Assembly (NCBI GenBank): GCA_013396995.1
Contig: VWZP01008549.1
Location: forward strand, 774,816 to 838,815
Length of the DNA stretch: 64,000 nucleotides
Origin: Dicaeum eximium
Lineage: Eukaryota; Chordata; Aves; Passeriformes; Dicaeidae
Reading direction: 5' to 3'
Positions 51,201 to 62,363 of the stretch are shown here, piece by piece; positions within the stretch are counted from its first letter, which is position 1; each line of letters begins with the position of its first letter. Under the pieces are notes generated by a model. It was given only the letters and a program-made list of their open reading frames with translations, searched no databases and was not told the origin of the DNA. The translations under genes and the position numbers were made by a program.

Positions 51201-54200
51201 CAAATTGTGTGACAGTCTGAGAGGAGATAATAGCTAGCCAGCTTTATCAGCAGGAGCCCTGGAACTTTCACAGCTGGAAAGCTTCCTTGCCAACAGGCAT
51301 GAATGGTGAAGCCCTACAGACTAATGTGCGATGACTAGGACGGGTGCTGATACTCAGCTCAGTTCTTCCTTGATTGTAAGGATGTTGTACTGTAAGCTAA
51401 TGCTGTTTGTGACCTTAGGATCTGTTTATGTTAGTGTTTTAATGCTGGTTTTGCAGAGAAAAGCAGCATCCTCTTTCCCATTATCTTTGTGAGCAAGTGA
51501 AAACTGTGTGTCTTCCAAAGCAGTATCCAAATCCAGAAGGTCTGCCTTACTATCTGCACGAGTCTGTCATTGTCTCTGTCATTCTTTAATTAACCATGGG
51601 GTTATTAGCTGCTGGAAAACCAGCTTGGCATCTACCTTTGTCTCTCTCCGGCTTCCAGAGAGAGGGAAAAGTCTTCATTCTGTGCTCCACAGGGCCACCT
51701 TGTGTGAACAAACACCCAGGTCTCCCATGCACTTCATGATAGGCAGCTTGTCCTGGGGCTGTTGGGGTTTGTTCATGGGGTAACCGTGGGCTGCCTGAGT
51801 TTGGGTATTCAAAGTTAATGATGAGTGCTCAGTGAAATAATTCAGAAAAGACTTTGTAACATGAGCAGGGAATTCCCTTTCTCTGTGTTTTTCCCTGATG
51901 CTGATATGTGTGTCTAATCCACAAAAAGTGTTGAAGTACATGAGAGGTAGATTTTTTATTATTTGCTCATTAGTAGTAGATGTCTGGAATTGGTATCTTT
52001 TGTGCAGCTCTTAACATCACAGTGTTTGACCAGAATGGGTAATAATTTCCTTTATGTCTACTGGGTGAAAGGACTGTCGTAGTTCTCCAAAAAGAAAGCA
52101 AGCAGCTGATACTTGGTGTCTTGTTTTTTAAATTTTTCTCATTTGTGCTGTATGTAAAATTGGATTACGTCAGCACAATGGATATATCTGTTTCCTGTCA
52201 CTGAGTTTCTATTGCTGTTACCCTGCCTTTAGCCTTTCGTTTTACAGTTTAGGTCTCAACTGAATATTAGAAGATTCAAACAATTTGAACTGAAAAGTCT
52301 CAGTCTAATTCTGCTGCATGCAACGTTTTTTTTTCTTACATTATGTAGTAAACAGTCCTGCCATCTTCAGAAACTGTCTTATTTAGGATAAGCTGTAATT
52401 TCATTTTATTCTTTATCAAATCATATGCTCTTTATTTTGACTGTGTTAATCAGCATGAGCAGCGTTTTTTCAAGAATTTTTTAAAACTGGGAACTTTACA
52501 GACCTTCTGCTAACATTTTGCAACATGTTTACCTTCAATATCACAGCTGTTCCACTCTTTGCTTTTTGAACATGGTGCCAAATGTGGAGTGCTTTGGCAA
52601 TGTCTATTGATAGATTGTCATTAATTAGAGAACGTCCCTGTCCTGTTGCCTGTCACTTGTATGCATCCTTAAGCAGGTGTCCTAGGGTAAACTTCCAGAG
52701 TAAAAAATAGTCACACCAGCTGCAAGTGAGAAATTTCAAAATGCTGGAGTTTTCTTCAGGTACCATTCTGGTGGTGGAATAGCTGTAGATATTCCTTCAT
52801 TTTTTCATCTAGTGGGAGACAGGGCTGATACTGAAAGTTTGTATTTATCAAAGTTAATTTCACTGTTCTCTAAATGTCACTAGGTAGGAGCTAGGCCACA
52901 ACAACTCCTGTGAGCTTTGGATTTTTTTGAAACTTTTTGAATTTAGTTTTTTGAAGTTTCAGGAGCCTTGCAATATGATGGTGAATCCCATATCCAATGG
53001 GAGGGGATTTTTTAGAGGGGAAGGCATCAGCTTGTGGTATTGGGCAGTGTTGGGGAAAAGCCTGAGAGCTACAGCTGGTGTCTCAAGGGTATCAGCAACA
53101 CCTTTGACAGTAACACAAGCCGTAAGATTTCTTTTCTGCCTCTTTCCTTTCTTTTCCTGTAAACTGTGAAGCTGCACAAATGAGTGGGAGTTTTTTTGCC
53201 TAACACATCATCTGTGTCTAGGTTAAGAGCAAACAATATATCCCCTGAACACTCTAAAATCACCCATACTCTGAAGTGATGCTCCTTACTACAGTTTGGT
53301 TAAATTTTTGAATTGCATCAGTATGTCATACGTTCTATCACTGTCTCTGCATGTCAAATGAGTGAACAACAGGACATCTTATTCAGAGATTCCCCTTCCT
53401 CCTTTTGTTTATTTCTCACTGCCTTTTTCCTAATAACAGCTTCTAAGTCTTTTGCCTTCCAGCAGTTTTTATCATCACACAACATAGTGGCTCTTTTCCT
53501 ATCTGCAGACATCTGAAAGGATTTTTTTTCTTAATCCAATGCATGCAAAGGAGGAATTTGCACTTGTTTTGCAAATCTCTTTCAGACAGTCATTCTTTAT
53601 CCAATTAAAAAATATGCATCCTGAAATTGCTAAAGGCAAAGTACTTGACTAACTGCCAGTAGAATTGTAATTTTTCTGAAATGTTTTTCATTGCAGGACA
53701 GGAAGAAGATTATGGAAGTAGGGATTTCAACCCTGTTGTTAATACTCCTTACCCCTTCCATGTTTCCTCTTCCTTGTTCTCCCTTGCACAGTACCTCTGC
53801 TCAGACAGTGTTCTCTCCCTAATTTGGTGCACTGGGCACAGGGGCCATTTTCACCTACACCTCCCTTCCCATCTCTGCAAGGTGCTGTCTGAAATTTCCA
53901 GGGCACTTTGTTCAGAGCAATGTCTGGTTGCTGGGTAACCCAGCAATTACCTTTTTTCATTTTGAGGGTGGGCAATGAGCAAAGTGACAGTCTGAGGCTG
54001 TATTTTGCTCCACATGTGAGTTGTTGTGATCATTTCCTGGGAGCTCTTACTGGAGCATCCCCCCACCAACTGCAGTGTGGGAGTTCAAAATATAGCGGGC
54101 TGAAATCTCAGGCTGGCACTTCTAATTTGTGCTTTTCATACACTGAACTGCCTTTTAACTGCTCTTCCCACTGGACCTAACTGCATCCTGTGAGCCAAAA

Positions 54201-55047
54201 AAAAAATTTCGCTAGCCTCCTTTTCACTGGAATTTAGCTTGAATTGCATGTTGCTGCTGTTGAAGCAAGTTCTCTAGGTTTTGCCTGATTTTAATGTTTT
54301 ATTCTACTTGAATTTGGGATTTGGGCAGCTTAGATGATACCTCCATTGGAAATTATGTGCAATTTTATATTAAAAGACTTAATCATTTGTGCAGTATCCA
54401 GATTTACAGAGGAATTTTATGTGTCAAGGATTTGGTTGGCTCTTGCACCAGACATGGTATCTGAGGCAGAAGAATTCTGGTTAAGTACAAATGTCTCCCA
54501 CTTTCATTCATCTTAGCAGGAATTCAACTGGCCAGTACCTCACACTCCTGCAGGCCAGGTCTGTGAGCTGCATGGGTTCACGTCACTGCACTGCCAGTGC
54601 CACAGGACTATCATCTGCTTTGGTGCTGTGGTTTAGGTCTTCTGCTTTCTTGCAAGGACCAAGGCTGCATCAGCTGCACCCCAAGATGTCCCCCAGCAGG
54701 GCTGTGACATGATGGCTGTGAAGGCTCACAAGTACTTTTGGGTAGATGGGTCCCAGGAGCACAATGTCATTTTCTAATTTAAACAGGTCTCTTGACTAGG
54801 AAATATTTGTTCATGAGCAAATACCTTTAAGTTTGAGATAGGGCCACTTCTGTACCCAACTGCTATTGATCTTTTAAAAAACAAAAATATTGAAATATTG
54901 GAATTGAAATAATTGATTTTGGTTTTGGTTTTTTGGAAACCTCAAGTATTTTTTTCTGGTTTTAATGCTCTAGGCAGAGAGACTTGAAGTTAAAAAAAGA
55001 CAAGAAGAAATGCAAAGAAGAGAGATCCTTCTTGAAGATCAAAAGTA
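42125..55047 (+). CDS. EPSTI1: Epithelial-stromal interaction protein 1, partial (3' exons not seen)
   Basis: Five exons (42685-42743, 44702-44785, 48538-48611, 49244-49327, 54974-55047) join in frame with GT-AG junctions into about 124 residues. Landmarks matching human EPSTI1 are YVLVTPNETRR (human YTLIAPNINRR), ELDDLEQWKKEHRPGPITLV, VPRRLGG, QSKYQKK, EEAEILKMKAIQREK and KKRQEEMQRRE. The sequence is Lys/Glu/Gln-rich and should form a long coiled coil from about the QVRQNQQ segment onward. The family is interferon-inducible and linked to macrophage activation and epithelial-stromal signalling; no enzymatic motif is known or visible. The last exon ends in phase 2 (TA of a Tyr codon), so translation must continue; human has well over 100 further residues. 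A start exon at 42125-42200 is proposed but does not join in phase. It is divergent from DNAJC15. Confidence 0.9.
42685..42743 (+). CDS. EPSTI1: EPSTI1 exon encoding YVLVTPNETRR
   Basis: A 59-nt exon after acceptor TTCATTTTAG, ending before GTAAGT. It encodes VGPYVLVTPNETRRKQLQQ; the reading frame requires two incoming bases. Exit phase 1. Confidence 0.9.
42744..44701 (+). other. EPSTI1 intron
   Basis: GT-AG intron of 1958 nt with no recognised content. Confidence 0.8.
44702..44785 (+). CDS. EPSTI1: EPSTI1 exon encoding LVPRRLG
   Basis: An 84-nt exon after acceptor CTGCTCAG, ending before GTAAGA. With the split codon it reads I-AKKELDDLEQWKKEHRPGPI-TLVPRRLG. This is the best-conserved block of the family and the main basis for the gene name. 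Confidence 0.95.
45843..45885. repeat. 21-bp direct tandem duplication, perfect
   Basis: CACAGAAGACATACTTCTGTC occurs at 45843-45863 and again at 45865-45885, one base apart, with no mismatch. Each copy contains the palindrome-like ACAGAAG...CTTCTGT, so each can fold on itself. Confidence 0.9.
46986..47580 (-). mobile_element. CR1 LINE 3' fragment, ~0.6 kb
   Basis: The longest CR1 piece in the window, antisense to EPSTI1. Signatures in order: CCTGCCAGGGGCAGGGATAC, CCAGCCTGGCCTTGAACACT, AGATGGGACATCCACAGCCT, CTCCTTGTCCTACTACTATA, TTGTAGGCCCCTTCAGGTAC, GGAGCCTTCTCCTCTCCTGG, GATCTGGATGCAGCACTGCA. It covers the end of the reverse-transcriptase region and the 3' tail and is 5'-truncated, as is usual for CR1. 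It has multiple substitutions and no intact frame. Confidence 0.93.
48538..48611 (+). CDS. EPSTI1: EPSTI1 exon encoding QVRQNQQMILMQSKYQ
   Basis: A 74-nt exon after acceptor TTTTTTAAG, ending before GTCAGT. It encodes GGNESEAQVRQNQQMILMQS-KYQKK, aligning to human GGSQSETEVRQKQQ. Exit phase 0. Confidence 0.93.
48612..49243 (+). other. EPSTI1 intron
   Basis: GT-AG intron of 632 nt between the QSKYQKK and HKREEY exons; nothing else recognised. Confidence 0.8.
49244..49327 (+). CDS. EPSTI1: EPSTI1 exon encoding EEAEILKMKAIQREK
   Basis: An 84-nt exon of exactly 28 codons between acceptor CACACAG and donor GTAAAT. HKREEYLKAKKAAEEAEILK is followed by MKAIQREK, strongly charged and coiled-coil forming. 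Confidence 0.95.
49328..54973 (+). other. EPSTI1 intron
   Basis: GT-AG intron of 5646 nt. No repeat family or additional exon recognised; open frames inside are short and lack homology that I can see. Confidence 0.75.
54974..55047 (+). CDS. EPSTI1: EPSTI1 exon encoding KKRQEEMQRREILLE
   Basis: A 74-nt exon after acceptor GCTCTAG. It encodes AERLEVKKRQEEMQRREILL-EDQK plus TA of a Tyr codon, before donor GTAAGT. Reading through the donor gives an apparent TAG, but the splice site and the family alignment (..EHQQY) favour splicing. Confidence 0.9.
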
Positions 55048-55239
55048 GTAAGTAAAATCTGAAACCTATTACCTAAAATCCTTATCTACTTCTCCTTCTG
55101 TTTTGTTTATTTGGGTTTTTAATTATTATTTAACACTATCTTATTTGTTTGCATTTTTTTCCTGGTTTGGGGCTCAGGAAAGATTTGGCTTCTGTTTCTA
55201 TTTTTTTCAATTTTTGACCTGAAACTTTTGACTTCAAGA

Positions 55240-55461
55240 AAATGGGCACAGACTGAACCACAGAAGGTTCCTACTGAACACTTTTCACCCTGAGAGTGGC
55301 TGAACATGAGCACAGGTTACCCAGGGAGGTTGTGGATTCTCCATCCTTGAAAATATTCAAAAGTTCTGGACAGCTGTCTCAAGGTGGCCCCACTTGAGCA
55401 GAGGGTAGGACAAGATGACATCCATGACTTCTAACCTCAATGATTTTATGATTCTGTGAAA
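55240..55461 (+). mobile_element. CR1 LINE 3' tail fragment
   Basis: Plus-oriented CR1 tail: GGTTACCCAGGGAGGTTGTG, GATTCTCCATCCTTGAAAAT, GGTAGGACAAGATGACATCC, ending ATGATTTTATGATTCTGTGA, the terminal ATTCTATG-type repeat of CR1. Confidence 0.88.
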
Positions 55462-56624
55462 TATTCAAGCTGCCTCCACACCTTATTCTGTGAGAAATTT
55501 TGTCCTGTAGACCTCTCTTAGCTTCCTAAAACATACACTTTGAAATGAAAGTTGTGAATTATCAAATTACTTAGTGCTTGCTTTCTCTAACTGTATCAAT
55601 ATGTAATCATCCAATCCAAGACTAATTATCAAAACAGAATCTAAATTATCCATCTCCACTCATTTATTTTGTTGGTTAGTAAAGGAGTCTAATCCACATG
55701 TAAATAATGAGAACTTCCTCTATTTAGCATAGTCCTACTTAAATGTGGAGATCTGTTGTAAAGATCTATTTCCCAAGAATACCTCCTTAATGTCAGATTT
55801 AGATATAGCCTAAGTCCTGATATAATTAATTCCACTGGCAGTGAAGTTTCTGCCTTGCCCATTCACTCTACCCCATTTATTTGTTTTTAACTGATCCAAA
55901 CTGATTCTATCACATAATTAACACACAATGCTGTTTAGTCACCTTTACCTTTTTTATCTTTGGCTTCTGAAATTACTCACCTGTATTCTTAGCCTGATTG
56001 ATTGCTTTTCCTCCTCTGTGACCTTTAAAGAAGTCCCTTCTGTTCCATGCTAGTCTCCAGTTCCTTCATCATTTGCCCAGACTCTGTTCTCTAAGGGACA
56101 GACATTTCAGTGCTTTGTCACTGACTCCAGCTTTTCTTGTATTTTTCCTTTTGTTTCCTCCCATTTGGCTTTAGGCATAGCTCTTTCCCTTAATATGTTG
56201 CCAGTGTTTGTCTCTAGATATTGGTGTTTGGCTTGCTGTTTATCCTGGTGTGGATGCCTATACACACACACACCTTGATTCCTCAGGAATTCTGAAGACT
56301 GCACAACTTTAGATCTCTGCCTCTTTCTGACAGACTAGATACTTTGATTCTCTTTGAGCCTAAATCAACAACAGAGACATCAGATCTTTGCAGTGCAAGG
56401 TCCTCAGTTGTGGGTCTTGCTTTTCCTCAGGGGATTGTCAGGGTTCTTGTCTTCCCATTTAATCTGATTTTTTGTCTTAAGGCGTATTCAGTTATGAATG
56501 ACACATATCTCTTCCCTTCCTTCACCTTCCCTGTACCTTTTTTTTCTTAGGGTGAAATGAATTCTGCTGTTGAGTGTTCTTTTCCATTAAAAGTAAATTT
56601 GGCTTTGCAAAAGCAGGCCCAAAC

Positions 56625-56850
56625 CCTCTGAAACAGGAAAACAGGAAATGGCTACAAGTGAAAAATTCCTTCACCAAAAGCATGGCCAAGCACCGGAACA
56701 GGCAGCCCAGGGAAGTGGTTGAGTCACCATCCCTGGTAGTATTTCAAAACATGTACATGTGGTGCTTAGGGAAATGTTTGAGTGCTGGACTTGGCAGTGC
56801 TGTGTTAACAGTTGAACTTGATGATTGTAGAGGTCTTTTCCCACACAAAG
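56625..56850 (+). mobile_element. CR1 LINE 3' tail fragment
   Basis: Plus-oriented CR1: TTCACCAAAAGCATGGCCAA, GGAACAGGCAGCCCAGGGAA, TCACCATCCCTGGTAGTATT, GTTGAACTTGATGATTGTAG, AGGTCTTTTCCC. The terminal ATTCTATG repeat is missing. A long chance open frame runs through it. Confidence 0.88.
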
Positions 56851-57200
56851 GAGTCTGTGTGGGCAGCCAGGTGGTCTCCAGGTGGTGCAGGAGCTCTGGC
56901 TGCCTGGGCACTGCCTGGCAGCCATTGTGTCCACTGGTTAAGGAAAGCCTTGTGGGCATTCAGCTGGTGCCATCTCTGACACAACTGAAAGTGAAGATGG
57001 ACTCATCACTACAATGCCCCAAGCTCCATTGCATGAGTTTTACTATCAGAACATTATTTGTATGTACTGTGTATCGAACATATACCAGGAGGGCCCTGTA
57101 GATACTTCACCTGGAGGAAGTGAGCTGAAAACCTACCTCCAGTGAATGCAATTTTGGTAAAGGTAAGCCCTCACATGCTGCAGTGTTAAGGAAACTTGCC

Positions 57201-57688
57201 TGTCTAGGAACCACTGTCAGTCACTCTTGCACCACCTGAGCTGGGACTGCGGCCCCTTTGCAGCCACAGCCCCCATACTCACACAGCCACACCAGGTTTG
57301 AACCAGGTTTCCCGACCAGTTCAACTCCAGGTTTCCCATTGCAGACTCTGTCATCCAGATACTTAAAATAATTTAATCATGGTGCAATAACTAAATAATA
57401 AAATAGCACCTTGAGCTGGTGCTTCCAAGGAGGCACCCTCAACAAAGGAACCCCTGGGCTTTTATCCCCTCGCAGTCTAAGCACAGAGAAGTCTGGGGGC
57501 TGTCAGTTCCTGTCGTTTCTCCCAGTGTCCATTCCCCTGGCCAAGTGCCAGGTCCCCAAGCCCTTTGTTATGCAAAGGGTTGGCAGTTCCATGGCCCTTT
57601 GCCTGGGGCTCAGGCTCCAGCCCCCCAGAGCTCAACCTGCAGCTGGACACTGAGCTACCTGCACAGACTGTATTCCTCAGCAGACACA
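57201..57688 (-). mobile_element. possible endogenous retrovirus LTR
   Basis: On the minus strand the block starts TGTGTCTGCTGAGG and ends TTCCTAGACA. It contains a TATA-like GGGATAAAAGCCC (plus 57456-57476) and, further downstream, ATTAAA in an AT-rich stretch, which is the layout of an LTR (U3 promoter, R with poly-A signal, U5). It is GC-richer than its flanks. No matching target-site duplication was found and I cannot name the family, so this could instead be unique sequence. Confidence 0.35.
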
Positions 57689-59426
57689 GTGACACCAGTG
57701 CTTTCCTGGTCTGAAGGAATTCTCTGGTGGGCACAGGAAGAGGAGGGTGTACCACTGGAGGTTGTTGAGGATGCATTGCTAAGAGATGTTGGCATTAAGG
57801 AGCACAGCATCCAAGAGTAATAAAAAGCTTCTGTGCGACAGTTCAGATTTTGTGAAGTAACTCCATTGAAGTACTGCTGGTTATTAGTGACATGTTCACA
57901 CAGAACTGCTTGGTATTTAGAGATGTGCTTTTGCCTACTATGCAAGAATGAGTGACTCATTATTTCCCTCCTCTAAGACCCTTCATCTAGAGGAGAAGAG
58001 AACAAATATGAGGTTGTGCCCCTTTCCTCACTGTCTCTGCTGGGGTATTTTGATCTCCTCTGCTTGCTGGGAATGGGGGCAAGGAAGGTCATATACTGCA
58101 TATAAAGCAGTGACCTCTGCAAAGTTGTGGCCTGTAGAGCCATTTCAAAAGATAAGCTCTCTTGTTGGTCTGTCCTCTGTAAGGTTCTGTAGCTGCAACA
58201 TCACAATTTTCCTGAGGAAATCAATGCCTACCAGCAGTCTCATTAACTGGGAAACCTTTTAAAATTGATCACCACCTCCAGCTGTATCAGCCTCCAAGGG
58301 GTACAGCCCAATCAGTACCTCTCCTGCATGAAGAGCCGCTTCTATTTGATAAGGAAAGGCACTTAAGATTCTCATGTCATTAACATGCTCTGACAATAAA
58401 GTATGATGCTGCCCAGAATTTAGTTTTTCTGATTAAATTCCTTTCACTATTAAAAACAAGAACTTCCCACTGAAATCCCCTTTCAAAGCGTCTAACATGA
58501 AGTGAGTGCTAAAAAGAAAGATTGTCTGTGACCTTGTGTACTGTCTACAGAACATAGTTATTTCCCATCTCTTGAAAGACTTGTTAGCTTCTTTGTGTAC
58601 AACGGGTCCTTGAAAGTCATCTGTATCTGTTACCACAGTTGCTTTAACATGTGTTTGTGTCTTGTGAGAATGTAGTCTAGACAAGCATGCAGACTGCCAT
58701 GAAAAAGTCTGCAAGCCTCACAATTTTGGGATCAGCCCCTCCTCTGATCCTGGTGGACTCAGGCTTTGTTCAGTGACTAAAGCAGAAAAATCTCACAAGG
58801 TGTCTCCTGAAGTAGCTGTGTATTAAAAGCCTTAAGAGCACACAGGAGCAGACTTTGGGGTGGAGAAGTTGCTGCATAGCAGGATTACTGTAGGTTGTGC
58901 TAACAGAAGAGAAACACATGAGGGATTTGCTGGTGACAGTGTTGCTGTGGTTCTGTCCCTGCAGATGCCAGATTTAGAAAATGGGGAGTACGTGTTGACT
59001 TTTTACCAGAAACTACTTACGCGTGAAATGGAGTCCTTCCTTCTGAGTCGTGGTATCCTGGATGCATTTTGCATTATTGGCCTGATTGTGTTTCTGTCAG
59101 AGTGCATTGGAAGGTAATGGAGGCTTGCATAGTCCATACTTAGCAATTGCAAGGGAAGAACTCAGTACCCATCTTTCCAAAAAGAAAGAAGGAACAGAAC
59201 TTTTCAGGACATCTCTCTTTAGTCAGTACACCACAATTGTTATTTAAACAATAATGAGAATGGATATGTTATGCCTGGCTGTTTCAGAGGCTTGCTGTGC
59301 AGGCTGTGTTAATCTGTGTCTGAACTGTAGCATGTCTTAGCATGTGGTTTTAGCCCAGATCTCTAGTTAGATGCTTTTATTATATTTGTATTTGACTTTC
59401 CAGAAATTGTAGTGTTGGACAGGATC

Positions 59427-59474
59427 CACTGTTTTTCTAATAGCCACCTACACTGTTTTTCTAATAGCCATCTA
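59427..59474. repeat. 24-bp direct tandem duplication
   Basis: CACTGTTTTTCTAATAGCCA opens both copies (59427-59450 and 59451-59474); they differ by a single base (CCTA versus TCTA at the end), suggesting a recent duplication. Confidence 0.92.
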
Positions 59475-60949
59475 CCTATTTATGTAATGGAAAAAGAAGT
59501 CTAAAACATAGGGTTACTTTCTAATAGTACGTGATGACTGAAGTATGTGTGACTTCATCTTTCCCTTTGCTACACATTCATTCCTCTGTTTTTGTGAAGG
59601 TTGTATTCCTGTAAAAATTCCTGGCACAGCTGCACTTGGGTACATGTGTGCACTCAATATATTCTGCTCAGAATTTGGAGCTGGAAACAGAATTTGCCAG
59701 AGTGTCTCTGAGTGCATATTCCAAACACAGTGCAGGAGGTTCACCAAACCAAGCTGATACACACTTGCCTGCCAAAGCAGCTTTCTCAAAAGTCATAAAA
59801 TGCAGGAGAATAAAACCTGAATCAAAACAGAATTTTTATTTATTTATCAATTTTTACAGGATAAATGCTAGTGTCCTTGCCAGTTTTCAGTCCCCTATGA
59901 TGTGTGGTTCAAACAGCAGGCTGGCAACAAATTTTCCCCACAGAAGTGCAAGTGTAAACCTGACCAGACTTTTAATACAGGTTGCTAAAGAGAATGAAAG
60001 AGGGCTCGCACAAAAAGCATTTGCAGCCTTGAGAATCCTTTGTTTGCTTCTTTTCACCACAATTGTCTTCGTTTTGTTCATTTGCTCCTGATTATTTTAA
60101 GCGTTGTCAATTATTTAGCTAACAGGCAGAAAACTAGGCTTTTATAGACATCCAAAGGGACTCTCTTGAGTGTAATAATGAAAGCAGTTTATTGAACGCC
60201 TGTGAGGTTGCTTTCTAATTGTGCGCATTAATCTGCCCATGCAAGCTGGCTGAAAATATAGAAGCAGATTGCACATGCAGATGGAGCACACAGAATAGAA
60301 TGCAGTAGACTTATATGAAACAGCATTTTCCTTAAAACTGGATTTATGCTTATTACTTCAGATAATAAATGAAGCTTACATCTAAAATAACATCCAGGAA
60401 TACTGGATGACTTGGTGGGAGGAACGAATAGCCGAGCTGTATTATTTCTCATCCAGTCAGGGAAAAAAAAAAGCAGGTGGGTTGAGAGGATAGATTAGTT
60501 TTGAGTGTGGGTAGAAAATGATGAAAATAATTCTGCTGAGAAAGTTGCTTCTTATTTTTCTTTAAACAACCTATTTTTATATTTTCTTGAAGTCTTATAC
60601 CTAAGATGAACTAGTGCCGCATTTTTTGTTCTTATCCTCAAACTCAGGAACAGATGCTCAAGAACTTGCAGGCAAGAAATCCTCCTAGCCAAAGATAGCA
60701 GTGTTTGATAACTATCATTAGGTTTGTCCAAGTCATCTGTACTATGATCTTGCATTACTGCCAGTGAAGTCTGTGAATACTGTATTAAGCTTGGTATGTG
60801 GCTACTGGGAGGATTTCTGTAGGAAAGCAGATGGACTAAATACCCAGAGAATGGTCTTTTCTTCATAGAAAAGGGCATTGCAGAAAAGCCATCAACATCA
60901 TACACTAATCTGATGTGTTAATAATTTCATGTAATTTTTTACCATACAG

Positions 60950-60962
60950 CCTTCGACAAAAG
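60950..60962 (+). CDS. EPSTI1: candidate EPSTI1 microexon (weak)
   Basis: Thirteen nt between acceptor ACCATACAG, after a TTTTTTACC tract, and the good donor GTGAGT. The incoming phase 2 from the previous exon completes TAC, giving Y-LRQK and exit phase 0. The phase fits, but the peptide does not resemble the human continuation (YKTAEFLSKL), and such short splice-like pairs arise by chance. Confidence 0.15.
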
Positions 60963-62349
60963 GTGAGTCCCCCACCTACACACACTCCAGAAATGAGCAT
61001 TAGTTCATGCTGGCAATTTTGCACATGGCTGATGTTTGTTTATTATTCTTACCCAAAAAGTGGACTCTGTTCTGCAGCTCAGTGTAAGAATTGAGGTACA
61101 AGAGAACCATAATCCCTGTGGAGTTGAAGGCAGGTTTGTTGCTGACAGACAGAGATGTTTTTACCACCTTGCCCCTTGTCATGGACCAGCTGTGGGAAAC
61201 AGGGCAGTTGCTTGTAACCGTCTGAATTTATTTAAACCAAGTAAACTGGCTGTGGTACCTCTCTGCAAAGAGGAGGGGATGTGAAAGGAAGCATGTGTAA
61301 CTGTGTACTAGCAAAAGCCATGTATCTTTGGTGGGATTATTTTCACAAACAGTATTATTGGCCCCCCAGCTTCATTCCCGCTTTACCAAATTATTTTCAG
61401 TAGCGAAAGTCCCAACTACACCTCCCTTTGGAGTCTCTTTCTTCATCTTCCCATCAAGAAAGTGTTGGAGAGCTTCTCCTATTTTAGCAATTGATTTTGT
61501 TAGGCCAGTGGCCCCAGTACCAGCCAGGCTACCTTGTGGGTCACAGCAAATGCCTGAACAAGATGCCCATGGCAATGCACAAGGCAGAGCTCTCACTGAG
61601 GAGGGAACAAGGGCATCAGTGAAAACACGCACACCACGGACCTCACTGAAATGAAGGGCAGCATTTCTTCTGGGTAGGCCTTTGAAGGGTTGTGCAACTG
61701 ATCTTAATTGCTGCAAAAGTTGAGGAAGTTGTTATGCTTAGCCAATTAAGTATGTCAGAGCAATAAGAAGTTGTAGATGTACTTGCTAGTGCTGCAAAAA
61801 GACATCTTGAATTAAATTTGGGGTTGAGTTTTTTGTTGTTGGATTGTTTTTCTTTTCTGAGAGGGTGAGTCCTGCTATTTTTAAAAATTATCATGAAACT
61901 TCTGGGTAGATGTGTGAAACTAACATTGTATACGCAGTATACATTCGTAGTTTTCCAGCTGAATTGGAAGAAAATGGTGAAATGTCACTTCAGTATTGCT
62001 TATAGGCAATTAATTTAGAAGCTGATGAGTACAAGTTATTCAGCACTAAATGCTTCTTCTGTGGTCTTAGTGACTACTCAAGCTGTCTCCTCTTTGCAAT
62101 GATTATGATGATTTACCTGCTTTGGGGTTCTTTATTTTGATTTTTTTTCTTACTGTTTTTGAATGACTCTTAGCATACTCGTGGATGTTCATTAGAGCAG
62201 AATTGTAATGGTGGAGATCCTGCAGCTTGAGAAAACAAGAAGTTCATGAGCTGTCTTGTTTTCAGTAGTAGTAAGAATTGGCCATTATATTTTACAAATT
62301 GTCAAGAGAAATAAATAGATTTATGATATATGCAAAAGTATTGTGCTGG

Positions 62350-62363
62350 CTTTTTTTTTTTTT
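62350..62363. repeat. poly-T tract
   Basis: T homopolymer on the plus strand. Confidence 0.8.

Noticed and set aside
55041..55052. In-frame TAG at the end of the last visible EPSTI1 exon taken as the true stop
   Set aside because: The TAG overlaps a consensus donor (TA|GTAAGT), and the family continues with Tyr at this point, so splicing is more likely than termination.
56574..57101. 175-codon plus-strand frame
   Set aside because: It runs through the CR1 tail at 56625-56850 in a frame unrelated to the LINE protein; a chance opening.
59636..60091. 151-codon plus-strand frame ending in a hydrophobic stretch
   Set aside because: No recognisable motif, no supporting splice sites in the EPSTI1 phase, and AT-rich composition like its flanks.
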